Of a stretch of 64,000 nt of DNA, positions 16,919 through 25,436 are shown one piece after another. The first letter of the stretch is position 1. Every line of letters begins with the position of its first letter. The stretch covers positions 1 through 64,000 of the forward strand of contig JACMJZ010000034.1 of the NCBI GenBank assembly GCA_014380365.1. Direction: 5' to 3'. The position numbers and the translations under genes are program-made. The notes under the pieces were generated by a model that saw only the letters and a list, made by a program, of their open reading frames with translations, made no database searches and was not told where the DNA came from. The DNA is from Pyrinomonadaceae bacterium (GTDB lineage Bacteria > Acidobacteriota > Blastocatellia > Pyrinomonadales > Pyrinomonadaceae).

Positions 16919-18295
16919 ATGTTACGCATGCAACAGAACCTTCGATCGTTAACTATCTTCTGCGCCGCAGTTTTTTTCTCGGGGACGCTGGGTCCTGGCT
17001 CCGCCCAGACAATTTTGTCCAACCCGCAATCGCCGCTCAATAGTTCAGCTCAGCAACAGCCTTCGCCAGCTCCGCAGCAAACTCAAACGCAGAGCAACAC
17101 TGAGCTGGTTCCGGTTTACGGTCTACAGGGTGTGTTGGTCGAAACCGCCGACGGCAGGATGGTATCTGGGCAGTCCGTCGACCAGACCTTTAATCCCGCC
17201 TCAGCCGTCAAGCTGGCCACGGCCCTGGTTGCACTTCAGAACTTTGGACCCCGACATCGTTTCACCACCGGTTTTTGGACCGATGGATTCTTCGATAAGG
17301 CCAACGGCCAAATTCAGGGGAACCTTTATGTCACCGGGCGCGATCCGTCGTTTCACTATGAGCATGCAGTGATGGTCGCACGCCAGTTGAACAGTTTGGG
17401 AATTCGCAGAGTAACTGGGGACCTGGTGATCGCCCCTGGGTTTACGATGAACTTCAGCGGCTCCGCGCGAGGGTCCGGCGAAACGCTCTACGACACACTC
17501 GACTCAACCCTTAGATCGGCGGCAGCGGCTCGCGCCTGGACTTATGAGCGAACAACGCTCGGGGACCAGTTGAGTCTGCAGACCAGCCCGAGTGTCGCGG
17601 TGATGGGTGAAGTGACGATCGGTTCGGCCGCGCCCGGCGCGCGACTGTTGCTCACCCACAAGTCAAGTAAGCTTACCGACGTACTCAAAGTTCTCCTCTG
17701 CTATTCAAACAATTTCATGGCCGAGCGAATCGGCGACAGTCTTGGCGGACGGCAGGCAGTCGCGCAACGGCTCAGCGAGAAGTTAGGGATTCCTGCCGAA
17801 GAAGTTCAGCTCGCATCGTTGAGCGGCCTCGGTGTAAATCGGGTCACACCTCGCGCGATGATGAAGATACTCAGAGGCCTCCGCGCCGAACTTCAGAAAC
17901 ACAAACTGTTGCCCTCCGACATCATGCCGGTGGCAGGAATAGATCCGGGCACGCTGGAAGATCGCTTTACCGGGCCCGCCTGGCAAGGCAGCGTCATCGC
18001 AAAGACCGGCACACTGATTCGAACTGACGGGGGCGCCAGCTCGCTGGTCGGTCAAATGAGAACAGCCAGCGGCGATGTCTTGCTCTTCGTGATCATGAAT
18101 CAGGGCGGAAGCGTGTTGAGGTTTCGCCAAAACCAGGACTTGCTGGTGATGCAAATCCAGAATAGCAGGGGCGGACCGAGACCGTTCAAATACACGCCGC
18201 ATGCGCTGCCAATGAAACTCTCAGACACCGAGAGTATTTCCGGGTCGGCCGGCACTGAGCTTGAACCCGAAGCGCGTTCAGCGACTGCCCCCTGA
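16919..18295 (+). CDS. dacB: D-alanyl-D-alanine carboxypeptidase/endopeptidase, PBP4 family (S13)
   Basis: 458 residues from ATG 16919 (a TTG 21 bp upstream is in frame). Signal peptide ends near GPGSAQ. Three penicillin-binding motifs are in order: SAVK (SxxK) in NPASAVKLATALV, SNN in CYSNNFMAERIGD, and KTGT in IAKTGTLIRTD. S13 enzymes trim or cleave peptidoglycan cross-links in the periplasm. A Gln/Pro-rich spacer (about 40 residues) lies between signal peptide and domain. The large insert domain of E. coli PBP4 between SxxK and SxN is replaced by a shorter segment. Confidence 0.93.
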   Translation: MLRMQQNLRSLTIFCAAVFFSGTLGPGSAQTILSNPQSPLNSSAQQQPSPAPQQTQTQSNTELVPVYGLQGVLVETADGRMVSGQSVDQTFNPASAVKLATALVALQNFGPRHRFTTGFWTDGFFDKANGQIQGNLYVTGRDPSFHYEHAVMVARQLNSLGIRRVTGDLVIAPGFTMNFSGSARGSGETLYDTLDSTLRSAAAARAWTYERTTLGDQLSLQTSPSVAVMGEVTIGSAAPGARLLLTHKSSKLTDVLKVLLCYSNNFMAERIGDSLGGRQAVAQRLSEKLGIPAEEVQLASLSGLGVNRVTPRAMMKILRGLRAELQKHKLLPSDIMPVAGIDPGTLEDRFTGPAWQGSVIAKTGTLIRTDGGASSLVGQMRTASGDVLLFVIMNQGGSVLRFRQNQDLLVMQIQNSRGGPRPFKYTPHALPMKLSDTESISGSAGTELEPEARSATAP

Positions 18296-18320
18296 AAAAA
18301 GCAGAATGACTACAGCATTG

Positions 18321-18353
18321 CGCCCCGCCGATCACTTGGATCGACGGGGCGCC
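18321..18353 (+). terminator. Terminator-like hairpin after dacB
   Basis: GCGCCCCG pairs with CGGGGCGC, and CGATC with GATCG, around an ACTTG loop; one mismatch between the two stems. It starts about 25 bp after the dacB stop. No T-run follows, so termination is inferred. Confidence 0.5.
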
Positions 18354-18399
18354 TTACCGTCCATCTGCGCATGCGGTGTGCGGCACCTCACACGCAGCG

Positions 18400-18620
18400 G
18401 ACGATCCCGTTTATTGCTCACGGAGCAAAGAATCTGAATGAGTAAAGTTCGAAAGACCGTCAACTTTCCAGGGGTGCCAAAGCCAATGTGACACTGAAGC
18501 GACATGCAGCAAGCCGAAGCGATCGTCGCCCTCACGTAGGAAACGCACTTCCATCGTCGTTACTTAATGTAACGAACTCTTAGCCGCGCTTCACCGGCAA
18601 CTCCCGAAATCAGGCCATTT
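18400..18620 (+). other. Structured intergenic segment upstream of the pilin operon
   Basis: No gene. Several short stems can be drawn: AAAGTT with AACTTT around CGAAAGACCGTC (18444-18468), GCGAC with GTCGC near 18500-18528, and CGTTAC-TTAAT-GTAACG at 18558-18574. Pieces resembling c-di-GMP-I riboswitch blocks occur (GAGCAAAG, CGAAAG, GCCAAAGCCA) but the spacing does not fit. It lies upstream of the predicted sigma-54 start site, so it would not be in that transcript. Confidence 0.3.
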
Positions 18621-18635
18621 CATTAAGGATGTTTG

Positions 18636-18652
18636 TTGGCATGGGTGTTGCC
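18636..18652 (+). promoter_or_regulatory. Sigma-54 (-24/-12) promoter of the pilin operon
   Basis: TTGGCATGGGTGTTGCC matches the sigma-54 consensus TTGGCACG-N4-TTGC, with GG at 18638-18639 and GC at 18650-18651 exactly 10 nt apart. Predicted start about 12 nt later, giving a leader of roughly 50 nt before the first pilin ATG at 18713. A sigma-54 activator of the NtrC/PilR type is encoded at 30630-31994 just beyond the pilin cluster, a plausible regulator by analogy with PilR control of pilins. Confidence 0.75.
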
Positions 18653-18712
18653 AAACTGAGGCCTGCAAGAGGTCGCACTGAGACCTGCCAGTTTCCAGAA
18701 GTCGGAGGAACG

Positions 18713-19753
18713 ATGGACATCGAAAGCAGATTTAAGAGCGAACAAAACTTCGAGCGTGAGCGTGGTTTCACCATCATTCAGGTGCTAATCACGGTTACGT
18801 TGGTCGCGGTTGTGTCCACTTTTGGCGTAATGGCAATCGGTACGGCCCGGGCCTCGATCCGACTCAACGGCTCTACGCGCGAGCTTGCAGGGCACCTGGA
18901 AAAGGCGCGCTCAGACGCCATTCGTCGAAACGCCACCGCGACTGTGACCATCGTCGACGCTAATAGTTATACGGTAAACATGGACTCTGACGGCGATGGA
19001 ACGCCGGACACGCGCACGATTAGGCTTCAGGATGGCGTCACTTTCGACAATGGTTCGCTCGGAATTTCAGCCGAATTCGATTGGCGGGGCCGACTTCGAA
19101 ATCAACTCGGGATTGTCTTGAGCAGTGATCGCGTCGGCGTCGGCAGCAACAGCATCAATCTTTCGGGTGCTGGAGACATCACGTTGGATAGTAACCTTCA
19201 GGATGCCTCTGTCGGAGACGTGGCGTTAACAGATGTTCCTACCGGCGTCGCCTCTCCATCCCCGGGAAGCTCACCATACGCGACGCCGTATCCGACCGCG
19301 ACACCTATTGCCACACCATCGCCGATCGCTACTCCAACTCCCTTACCGATACCGGACCCTACTCCCTTACCGATACCGGATCCTACTCCTCTGCCAACTC
19401 CTGTGCCGACACCCCTCCCAACTCCGGTACCGACACCCGTGCCCACTCCGGTACCGACACCGTACCCGACGCCGACACCTATCCCCTGTTCGATAACCGC
19501 GCCGTCTTCCTTAACTTTTGCAAAGAATGGCAGCCCGAAGACCTTCACAATCACAGTGGCGAACGGAAACAGTAGCGTTATCACCGCCGGACGCTCAGGA
19601 AGCATTACAGGGATCACGCCTGGAAGCACGACTTTCACTGGAGGCGGAACCATTTTGTACGCCGTGACTTATGGAAACGGTAATCAAGAGGCTGGAACCA
19701 TCACCCTGACTTCAGCCTGTGGCAACAAGAGCATTCCGGTAACCATTAACTAA
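18713..19753 (+). CDS. Type IV pseudopilin (GspH/FimT type) with Pro-Thr hinge and extra C-terminal domain
   Basis: 346 residues from ATG 18713 after GGAGG (18703-18707). Prepilin site G|FTIIQ follows RERG, then a hydrophobic helix. Position 5, normally Glu and needed for assembly, is Gln. A GspH-like part follows ([19 protein letters not shown]). Residues about 185-260 are a Pro-Thr-rich hinge of repeated PTPxP units, then an Ig-like beta domain ([20 protein letters not shown]) with a Cys on each side. This is much larger than a usual FimT (about 170). First gene of the operon and likely an initiating or tip minor pilin. Confidence 0.85.
   Translation: MDIESRFKSEQNFERERGFTIIQVLITVTLVAVVSTFGVMAIGTARASIRLNGSTRELAGHLEKARSDAIRRNATATVTIVDANSYTVNMDSDGDGTPDTRTIRLQDGVTFDNGSLGISAEFDWRGRLRNQLGIVLSSDRVGVGSNSINLSGAGDITLDSNLQDASVGDVALTDVPTGVASPSPGSSPYATPYPTATPIATPSPIATPTPLPIPDPTPLPIPDPTPLPTPVPTPLPTPVPTPVPTPVPTPYPTPTPIPCSITAPSSLTFAKNGSPKTFTITVANGNSSVITAGRSGSITGITPGSTTFTGGGTILYAVTYGNGNQEAGTITLTSACGNKSIPVTIN
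19270..19485 (+). repeat. Short in-frame repeats coding the Pro-Thr hinge
   Basis: CCGACACC/CCAACTCC-type units repeat, including a 24-bp unit (TCCCTTACCGATACCGGA... twice, at about 19341 and 19365). The encoded residues alternate [12 protein letters not shown] and VPTP. Such arrays tend to change length by slippage. Confidence 0.85.
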
Positions 19754-19774
19754 ACGACACCCGCTGAAGCGTTA

Positions 19775-20269
19775 ATGCAAATGAAAGCAGAGACTATGAA
19801 GAAGAACGACCCGACAATCGCGAAGAACCGCAGGGATGGCCAGGAGGGCTTTACCCTAATCGAAACTGCTGTGTCTCTGGTGGTGATGATGATAGTTGGG
19901 CTGGGCGCGGCATCACTTTTCGTCTTCGCTCTGAACACAAACTCCAGCGCCCGTGACCGTGAGTTGTCGATGGCTGTTGCCCAACAACAGATGGAGCGAC
20001 TGCGGAACACGCGGTTTGCGAGTCTGGCCGCGACTGTATCGTCGACGGGCGGAGCAAACAAGACAGTAACTAGTGGCGATCGCTCGTATTCAGTGGTCAC
20101 CACAATCGCCGACACAGTCGCCGGAGATGCAACCCAAAAGACAATTACGGTTCAGGTGGCACCCATCAGCACTAACACCAACGGATTGACCGCAGTGCAG
20201 CGTGTTTTTGGCGGTGTCACCCTGGTCACCCAACGATCCACCAGCGTCCTCGGCCCATACCGCGGCTAG
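19775..20269 (+). CDS. Type IV minor pilin, PilV-like
   Basis: 164 residues (ATG 19775; ATGs at 19781 and 19796 are possible). Prepilin peptidase site EG|FTLIE after DGQ, followed by a hydrophobic helix (AVSLVVMMIVGLGAASLFVFAL) and the PilV-type AVAQQQMERLRNTRF segment. It has the canonical Glu5. The remainder is Thr/Ser-rich beta. Second gene of the first minor pilin set. Confidence 0.85.
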   Translation: MQMKAETMKKNDPTIAKNRRDGQEGFTLIETAVSLVVMMIVGLGAASLFVFALNTNSSARDRELSMAVAQQQMERLRNTRFASLAATVSSTGGANKTVTSGDRSYSVVTTIADTVAGDATQKTITVQVAPISTNTNGLTAVQRVFGGVTLVTQRSTSVLGPYRG

Positions 20270-20329
20270 GTACGCTGCGAAATTTGCTGATACGAGGAAG
20301 TAGTCATTCTCTTGAAGGAACTAACATTC

Positions 20330-20995
20330 ATGCCTGACCCGAGCGCAGCGAAAAAAAGCCCCCAAGCGGGATTCTCATTGATTGAACTCATGATCGCCAT
20401 GACGATCTCCCTCGCGATCATGGGTGCTGCAAGTCACCTACTTGCGACATCATTCAAGATTCGCACGCGGGAGAACGCTCGTACCGATGCCGTCGCAGAT
20501 ATTCAGCGAGGCTTAAATATCATGGCCCGCGAGATTGCGATCGGTGGCTATGGCTTCGATCCATCCAGCAATGGTCTGGTGGTGGGCGACTGTGACGCCT
20601 CGAGTCTGCGCGTCCGCTCAAATCTGAATCGGTACAGTGCCGACTCAACCACCATCGAAAGTGAGAACGAGGATGTCAAGTATCTGATCGATACCACCAA
20701 CGGGCAGAACTACCTCGTTCGTTATGACAATTTCGCCACCGGCACTAAAGGCACCGTGCTCGCAAACCGAGTCGACAGCCTCGCTATTATTTATTGGAGT
20801 CCCACCAACACGGAGCTCAACGTCGCTGCCGATGCTTCTCAGGTGGTAAACGCAGTGGCTGTGCGAATCACTGTGAGCGTCACTCTGCCGGAGGTGGGCA
20901 CGCGGAATTCTCCCGGCTACCAGCCGGAAACCACGATGCAACTTACGTCAGACGTCACGTTCCGTAACAAGAGCCAGAATCTGGCGACCTATTAA
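20330..20995 (+). CDS. Type IV minor pilin, PilW-like
   Basis: 221 residues from ATG 20330 (GAAGGA upstream); a TTG at 20312 is in frame. Site AG|FSLIE, then LMIAMTISLAIMGAASHLL, then the PilW feature DIQRGLNIMAREIAIGGYG. The beta-rich C-terminus is about 130 residues. PilW family proteins help prime pilus or pseudopilus assembly in the inner membrane. Third gene of the first set. Confidence 0.88.
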   Translation: MPDPSAAKKSPQAGFSLIELMIAMTISLAIMGAASHLLATSFKIRTRENARTDAVADIQRGLNIMAREIAIGGYGFDPSSNGLVVGDCDASSLRVRSNLNRYSADSTTIESENEDVKYLIDTTNGQNYLVRYDNFATGTKGTVLANRVDSLAIIYWSPTNTELNVAADASQVVNAVAVRITVSVTLPEVGTRNSPGYQPETTMQLTSDVTFRNKSQNLATY

Positions 20996-21020
20996 CCCGA
21001 ATTAAATTTGAAGGCGAAGC

Positions 21021-22370
21021 ATGAAAATAGAAATGCAATCTGATCAGCAAACTGTAGATCCTAAGGGCGAACGCGGGGCGGCGTTACTCAGCGTGCTCCT
21101 GATTTCGATCCTTATCCTGGCAGCAGGTATGGCTTTGGTAACGTCGACCTCCCTGTCGAATACCACGTCTATCGACGCGACTGCTGAAATGCAGGCTTAC
21201 TCAGCTGCAGAGGCGGGCCTGGACGGCGTCCTGAATGTCCTGCGAGGAAATATTGCGCCGGACGCTACGTTGGCCGGCACCACCATGGGCTTTCGGACCG
21301 CGGCGCATCCGGCCACGTCCAATAAGGTCGGCGACGCGTTGGCAACGGGAACTTCGGCAACCGCGCGTTTGTCTGGTTGGCTAAACTATTCTTACCGGAA
21401 TCCCTCGTCCGCAGCCGACTGGCGTGTGCCTCTTACAGCTTCTTATGCACCTCGCACCGGCATCGCCTACAGAGTTGAGATCAGCGACCCGGACGATTCC
21501 GGACCCATTGCCGCCAGGCGAATAATGACCGATGCCACTTACATTCCAACGCGAATCCTGGTTAGGTCAGAAGGGTTTGGTCCCAAAGGAGCAGTTAAGC
21601 GGCTAGAGATGATCGTGACCAGCGCCGGCGCTGACATCAAGACACCGGGTGCCATCACTCTTGCGGGAGGCCCTGTGGCTCTCGACCTGGGCAATTCCGC
21701 AGTGGTTAATTACAGTGGCAATGACATGGCGGTACCGGCGCAGCCCGCCGTCGCTGCGGTAGCAGTTTCTGCTGGACAGGAAGCTACGGCCCAAAGTGCG
21801 ATAGACGGAATGAAGGATGGCGACCAGGTTCAGCCCAGCACCCCAGGAACGATCTCGGCCGACAACGGCGCCAGCTTTTTGCAGTCGGCCGATAATGCGC
21901 GCGCTTTTCTCAACACCATGAAAGCCAGTGCCACCGGCGCCGGGCGATTATTCTCGACCCATGCGGAAGCAGTTGCTGCCGGCGGGCTGGGGACTACTAC
22001 CAATCCGAAATTTACGTTCATCGACAACTACGGCGGGTCCGCCGCTGACATCGGCAACGGCCATGCTGGCAGTGGCTTACTAATCGTCACCGGCGATCTC
22101 GAAACGCACGGTAACACTGACTTCGAAGGAATTATCCTGGTGCTCGGGAGAGGCACCGTTACGAGGAAGGGCGGTGGTAACGGCGTAATTCGCGGCACGA
22201 TCATGATTGCCAACTTCAACCCTAATGGCGCGGCCGGTACCGGATTCGGGGGCCCGAGCTTTTCCATCAATGGCGGTGGCAACAGCACGGTTGGTTACGA
22301 TTCAGCCTGGATAAGGAGAGCACTGGACACTCTCGGAGTTTCCATCATGGGAGTTCGAGAATATCACTGA
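21021..22370 (+). CDS. PilX-like pilus assembly protein
   Basis: 449 residues. The N-terminus has ERGAALLSVLLISILILAAG, the GAALL-type start of PilX proteins (no Glu5, as usual for them), then the AYSAAEAGLDGVLN segment. The large C-terminal part contains Gly-rich beta stretches (GSGLLIVTGDLETHGNTDFEGI...) resembling beta-helix/polymer-forming repeats seen in large PilX-like proteins of several phyla. Closes the first minor pilin set. ATG 21021 follows GAAGGCGAAGC. Confidence 0.82.
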   Translation: MKIEMQSDQQTVDPKGERGAALLSVLLISILILAAGMALVTSTSLSNTTSIDATAEMQAYSAAEAGLDGVLNVLRGNIAPDATLAGTTMGFRTAAHPATSNKVGDALATGTSATARLSGWLNYSYRNPSSAADWRVPLTASYAPRTGIAYRVEISDPDDSGPIAARRIMTDATYIPTRILVRSEGFGPKGAVKRLEMIVTSAGADIKTPGAITLAGGPVALDLGNSAVVNYSGNDMAVPAQPAVAAVAVSAGQEATAQSAIDGMKDGDQVQPSTPGTISADNGASFLQSADNARAFLNTMKASATGAGRLFSTHAEAVAAGGLGTTTNPKFTFIDNYGGSAADIGNGHAGSGLLIVTGDLETHGNTDFEGIILVLGRGTVTRKGGGNGVIRGTIMIANFNPNGAAGTGFGGPSFSINGGGNSTVGYDSAWIRRALDTLGVSIMGVREYH

Positions 22371-22427
22371 TGAATCACCAAAAGCCCAGGTGAAGCAAAC
22401 CGGGTAACACAAGGATTGGAATTTGAA

Positions 22428-22958
22428 ATGAACGCCCTTCTCACCCATAACAAATTCAATAACGCAGCCGGCATCTCGGTGATCGAGCTACTGATCGTGG
22501 TGGCGATGATCTTCGTAGTTGGCGGCTTTGTGTTTTTCAAGCTGCTGCGTAGTCCCAAGCTCGAAGTCAGGGCTAACGTCTCCCGTGAAGTCGCCGGTTA
22601 CCTGGAGAAAGCCAGAAGCGATTCAATGCGGCGCAACGCCACAGAGATCGGCGACATGGCTCAGGTGAAGATCTTCAACGGGAAATTCTACAGCGTGGCC
22701 ATCGATGCAAACGATGACGGCCATCTCGATATTCCGTTGGTGATGAGTTTTACCGCCGACCAGGGTGTCGAGTTCAAGGGACCCTTTCCCAAAACCTTTA
22801 TCTTCGACGGACGTGGACAAAACGTCGATGTGTATAAACGTCCCGTTCCCTCCCAGCCCTTGATTCTTAGCGACAGTACAGGAAACACCGCGGTTAAGTT
22901 GTCTGAAACAGGACAAGCAGTGGTTGTGCCCGCCGTGAAACTGTCGGCTTCAAACTAA
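22428..22958 (+). CDS. Type IV pseudopilin, GspH/FimT type (paralogue of the first)
   Basis: 176 residues from ATG 22428 (AAGGA upstream). Site AAG|ISVIELLIVVAMIFVVGG with Glu5 present. The following LEKARSDSMRRNATEIGDMA is nearly the same as in the 18713 gene, marking the two as paralogues. This copy lacks the Pro-Thr hinge and extra domain, and so shows the normal length. Opens the second set. Confidence 0.87.
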   Translation: MNALLTHNKFNNAAGISVIELLIVVAMIFVVGGFVFFKLLRSPKLEVRANVSREVAGYLEKARSDSMRRNATEIGDMAQVKIFNGKFYSVAIDANDDGHLDIPLVMSFTADQGVEFKGPFPKTFIFDGRGQNVDVYKRPVPSQPLILSDSTGNTAVKLSETGQAVVVPAVKLSASN

Positions 22959-23005
22959 GAACCGCCCTTCCCACCCGGTCTCTCTCTGAAACGAGGAACC
23001 CCGAG

Positions 23006-23743
23006 TTGATTTCGAACAATCTACAAACGAAAGCGGATGAAACGGGCCGAGCGCTGGCCGGCGCCATCTGCGATGCCCGTCGGGTTATCGATTTCTATCC
23101 GATCGTGCGTGGCAGGCCCGCAAAGGCCGTCGCGCCCAACGGATACTCAATCATCGAAACGCTCATCGTCGTCGCATTGATTGGAGTGTTGAGTGCTCTC
23201 GCCGTTCCGCAGTTGATTGCTGAACGCCGGCTCTCGCGCTCCATCGGCGTGACGAGGGAGATCCTGAGCCAACTTCGCCAGGCGCGCCAGCTTGCAATGT
23301 CGCAACGGCAGGCCATCACGTTTCAATACGACAACGCTACGAAGCAGATCTTAATCATTGACCATAACAGTAATGTCGGTCCCCTTCTCTTGACGGATCC
23401 TTCTTACCCGAACACAGCAGGCAGGGTAATCGTCAGCACCACTCCACTCGCAACCGGCGGCCTCGATAGTTCTGAGATAACTATTGGAATTCCAACTGGC
23501 GTCCCAAATGCTCCGTTGGGCGACGGCATCTCAATGACCGCGCTGACGAACAATCAGCTCAACGTAACCTTTCAACCAGACGGCTCGGTGATCGATCTCA
23601 ATGGAAACCCCACCGGCACTGCTCTGTTCATCTACAACAATCGCGCAGCCCGTGGTACTGCTGCGGCAATCTCCGTTGTCGGCGCATCGGGACGCATCAA
23701 GATTTGGAGGTACGACAGCAATGCCAACGCGTATGCCGAATAG
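23006..23743 (+). CDS. Type IV pseudopilin, FimT-like, with long leader
   Basis: 245 residues from TTG 23006 (AGGAA upstream). The prepilin site NG|YSIIETLIVVALIG is at about residue 46, so the leader is unusually long; no ATG lies between start and site. After the helix comes EILSQLRQARQLAMSQRQAI, as in FimT/GspH. The start is therefore uncertain and a GTG at 23106 nearer the site is an alternative. Its 3' end overlaps the next gene by 23 bp. Confidence 0.8.
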   Translation: MISNNLQTKADETGRALAGAICDARRVIDFYPIVRGRPAKAVAPNGYSIIETLIVVALIGVLSALAVPQLIAERRLSRSIGVTREILSQLRQARQLAMSQRQAITFQYDNATKQILIIDHNSNVGPLLLTDPSYPNTAGRVIVSTTPLATGGLDSSEITIGIPTGVPNAPLGDGISMTALTNNQLNVTFQPDGSVIDLNGNPTGTALFIYNNRAARGTAAAISVVGASGRIKIWRYDSNANAYAE

Positions 23744-24299
23744 CCGGCGTCCCAAAACCAAAGGCCGCTCTGACGCCGGATTCTCCCTACTGGAGGTCGT
23801 CATCGCCGCCACCATACTGACGATTGGGTTACTCGCGGTCGCTTCCTCAATTGGTTATGCCATGGTAGCGGGCAATCACGGCCGGGCAATCACCAATACC
23901 AAACTGCTGGTAGTTTCAGTACTTGAACAGATGGAGACACTGCGCAATACCGGTAACTTAACCTTCGGCCAAATCTCCAACGTTGGCCAGGTAGACAATA
24001 ACGGAGCTGGGCGAAACTTCGTTGGCTTTCAAACTGGCTTTCAACAGATATCCACCAACCCAGGCCCTGACGGCATCTTTGGTACTGCCGACGACCTAAT
24101 TGACGCCGGCCCCGACGGCGTATTTGGCAACGCGGACGATTTTGTTAATCCAAACCTCGCTGTAATCGGTTATACCCGCGAGATTCAAATAACCTCGCTC
24201 AGTCCTACGCTCAAAAAGATACAGGTGACAGTGAGCTATCCGGTGAACGGAGCCATGAAACAACTCGTCGCCATTGGTTACCTGACCAACTCGCAGTAG
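23721..24299 (+). CDS. Type IV minor pilin, PilV-like, with Ca-binding-like repeats
   Basis: 192 residues from ATG 23721, which has GGAGG 11 nt upstream inside the preceding gene; the frame also extends upstream without a signal. Site AG|FSLLEVVIAATILTIG. PilV segment LLVVSVLEQMETLRNTG. In the beta domain two Asp/Gly-rich units, GPDGIFGTADD and GPDGVFGNADD, repeat in tandem and resemble calcium-binding loops of thrombospondin type 3 or dockerin. Calcium binding is inferred. Confidence 0.85.
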   Translation: MPTRMPNSRRPKTKGRSDAGFSLLEVVIAATILTIGLLAVASSIGYAMVAGNHGRAITNTKLLVVSVLEQMETLRNTGNLTFGQISNVGQVDNNGAGRNFVGFQTGFQQISTNPGPDGIFGTADDLIDAGPDGVFGNADDFVNPNLAVIGYTREIQITSLSPTLKKIQVTVSYPVNGAMKQLVAIGYLTNSQ

Positions 24300-24338
24300 T
24301 TCCCAGCCCCAGTCACCTTATCGGAGGCAAACGCACCC

Positions 24339-25412
24339 TTGACCCAACCAGATTTCACCAACAGCGAGCGGGGATTTTCCATCCTCGAATTGATGGTGGC
24401 GATCACCGTGATGGTAGTTATTACCGGCGCGGTCTTCGCGTTGATGCGCGACTCGGTAAAAACGAGTACCTCAAGCATGGAAATGAGCGACGGCCAGCAA
24501 AGCGCGCGCACGGCCCACGAATATATCAACCGAGATCTCATAAATACCGGCGACGGCCTTAACAGCATCAACAATATCCGCGTCCCGCAAAACTTCGTTA
24601 CAAACTACCTGGCCGTGAATCCCGTGGCGGATCCAGCCACGCCCGGCTTCATAAATCTCGCACTCATAACCTCGGACAATAACGTACCCGCAAACACGCT
24701 GGTATTGGGAACGGCCCCGGCCGTCACGGTCCGTGATACTCCGGTTCTGACAGATCGAATCACCATTCTCCAGGTGGATCAAACCTTCGTTCCGATTACG
24801 TTGAATGCCGGAGATATTAACCCGGCGACGGGTTTGGTTGCCGTTTCGCCTGCCGACATAGATCGATTTCGCGCCGGTGAAATCTATTTCTTCACCTCCA
24901 GCGTGGGCAGCATTTTCGCAACCATCACTGACCGCCAGGGCGTGGGCACCGCCAACCCCGCTCTGGTCTTCGATGTCGATGCTTTTGGACTCAACAGCCC
25001 CGGTGCGGGCGGCCAACTAGACGTAGTGTCCGCGGGCGCCACGCTGCCTACTTCGCTCTCCCGCATGAAGATGATCCACTACTACATCAATTCGAATGGC
25101 TTGCTGATGCGCCGAGTTTTCGGCGTGAGGAATTCGCCGTTCAACGAAAGCATGATCGCGGAACACGTCGTCAGTCTGCAGTTTCGCTATTTCCTGAATA
25201 TGAGGGACGTGAACGGCAACGTCCTGCAACCTCAGACTCAGCTGACAACCTCGCAACAGCAGGTTGAAACGCGCCAGGTTGAAACGACTGTGACCGTCGA
25301 AACGGCCCACACAATGCAAAACGGTCAGCGTCAACAAATGTCCATGACGACGAGCACCAGCGTTCGCAACATGCAATTTCGCCGGAGCTTGTTACCCACC
25401 GCTGGAAACTAA
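24339..25412 (+). CDS. Type IV minor pilin, PilW-like
   Basis: 357 residues from TTG 24339, preceded by GGAGG. Site RG|FSILELMVAITVMVVITG. PilW-like DGQQSARTAHEYINRDLINTG follows the helix. Longer than its counterpart in the first set, with a Gln/Thr-rich C-terminal part (QLTTSQQQVETRQVETTVTV). Part of the second set. Confidence 0.87.
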   Translation: MTQPDFTNSERGFSILELMVAITVMVVITGAVFALMRDSVKTSTSSMEMSDGQQSARTAHEYINRDLINTGDGLNSINNIRVPQNFVTNYLAVNPVADPATPGFINLALITSDNNVPANTLVLGTAPAVTVRDTPVLTDRITILQVDQTFVPITLNAGDINPATGLVAVSPADIDRFRAGEIYFFTSSVGSIFATITDRQGVGTANPALVFDVDAFGLNSPGAGGQLDVVSAGATLPTSLSRMKMIHYYINSNGLLMRRVFGVRNSPFNESMIAEHVVSLQFRYFLNMRDVNGNVLQPQTQLTTSQQQVETRQVETTVTVETAHTMQNGQRQQMSMTTSTSVRNMQFRRSLLPTAGN

Positions 25413-25436
25413 GTCCCCTCTGTCCCAGGAGTGTTC

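Noticed and set aside
19198-19653. 151-codon antisense frame rich in Gly-Val (GVGTGVGTG)
   Set aside because: Shadow of the Pro-Thr hinge of the first pilin.
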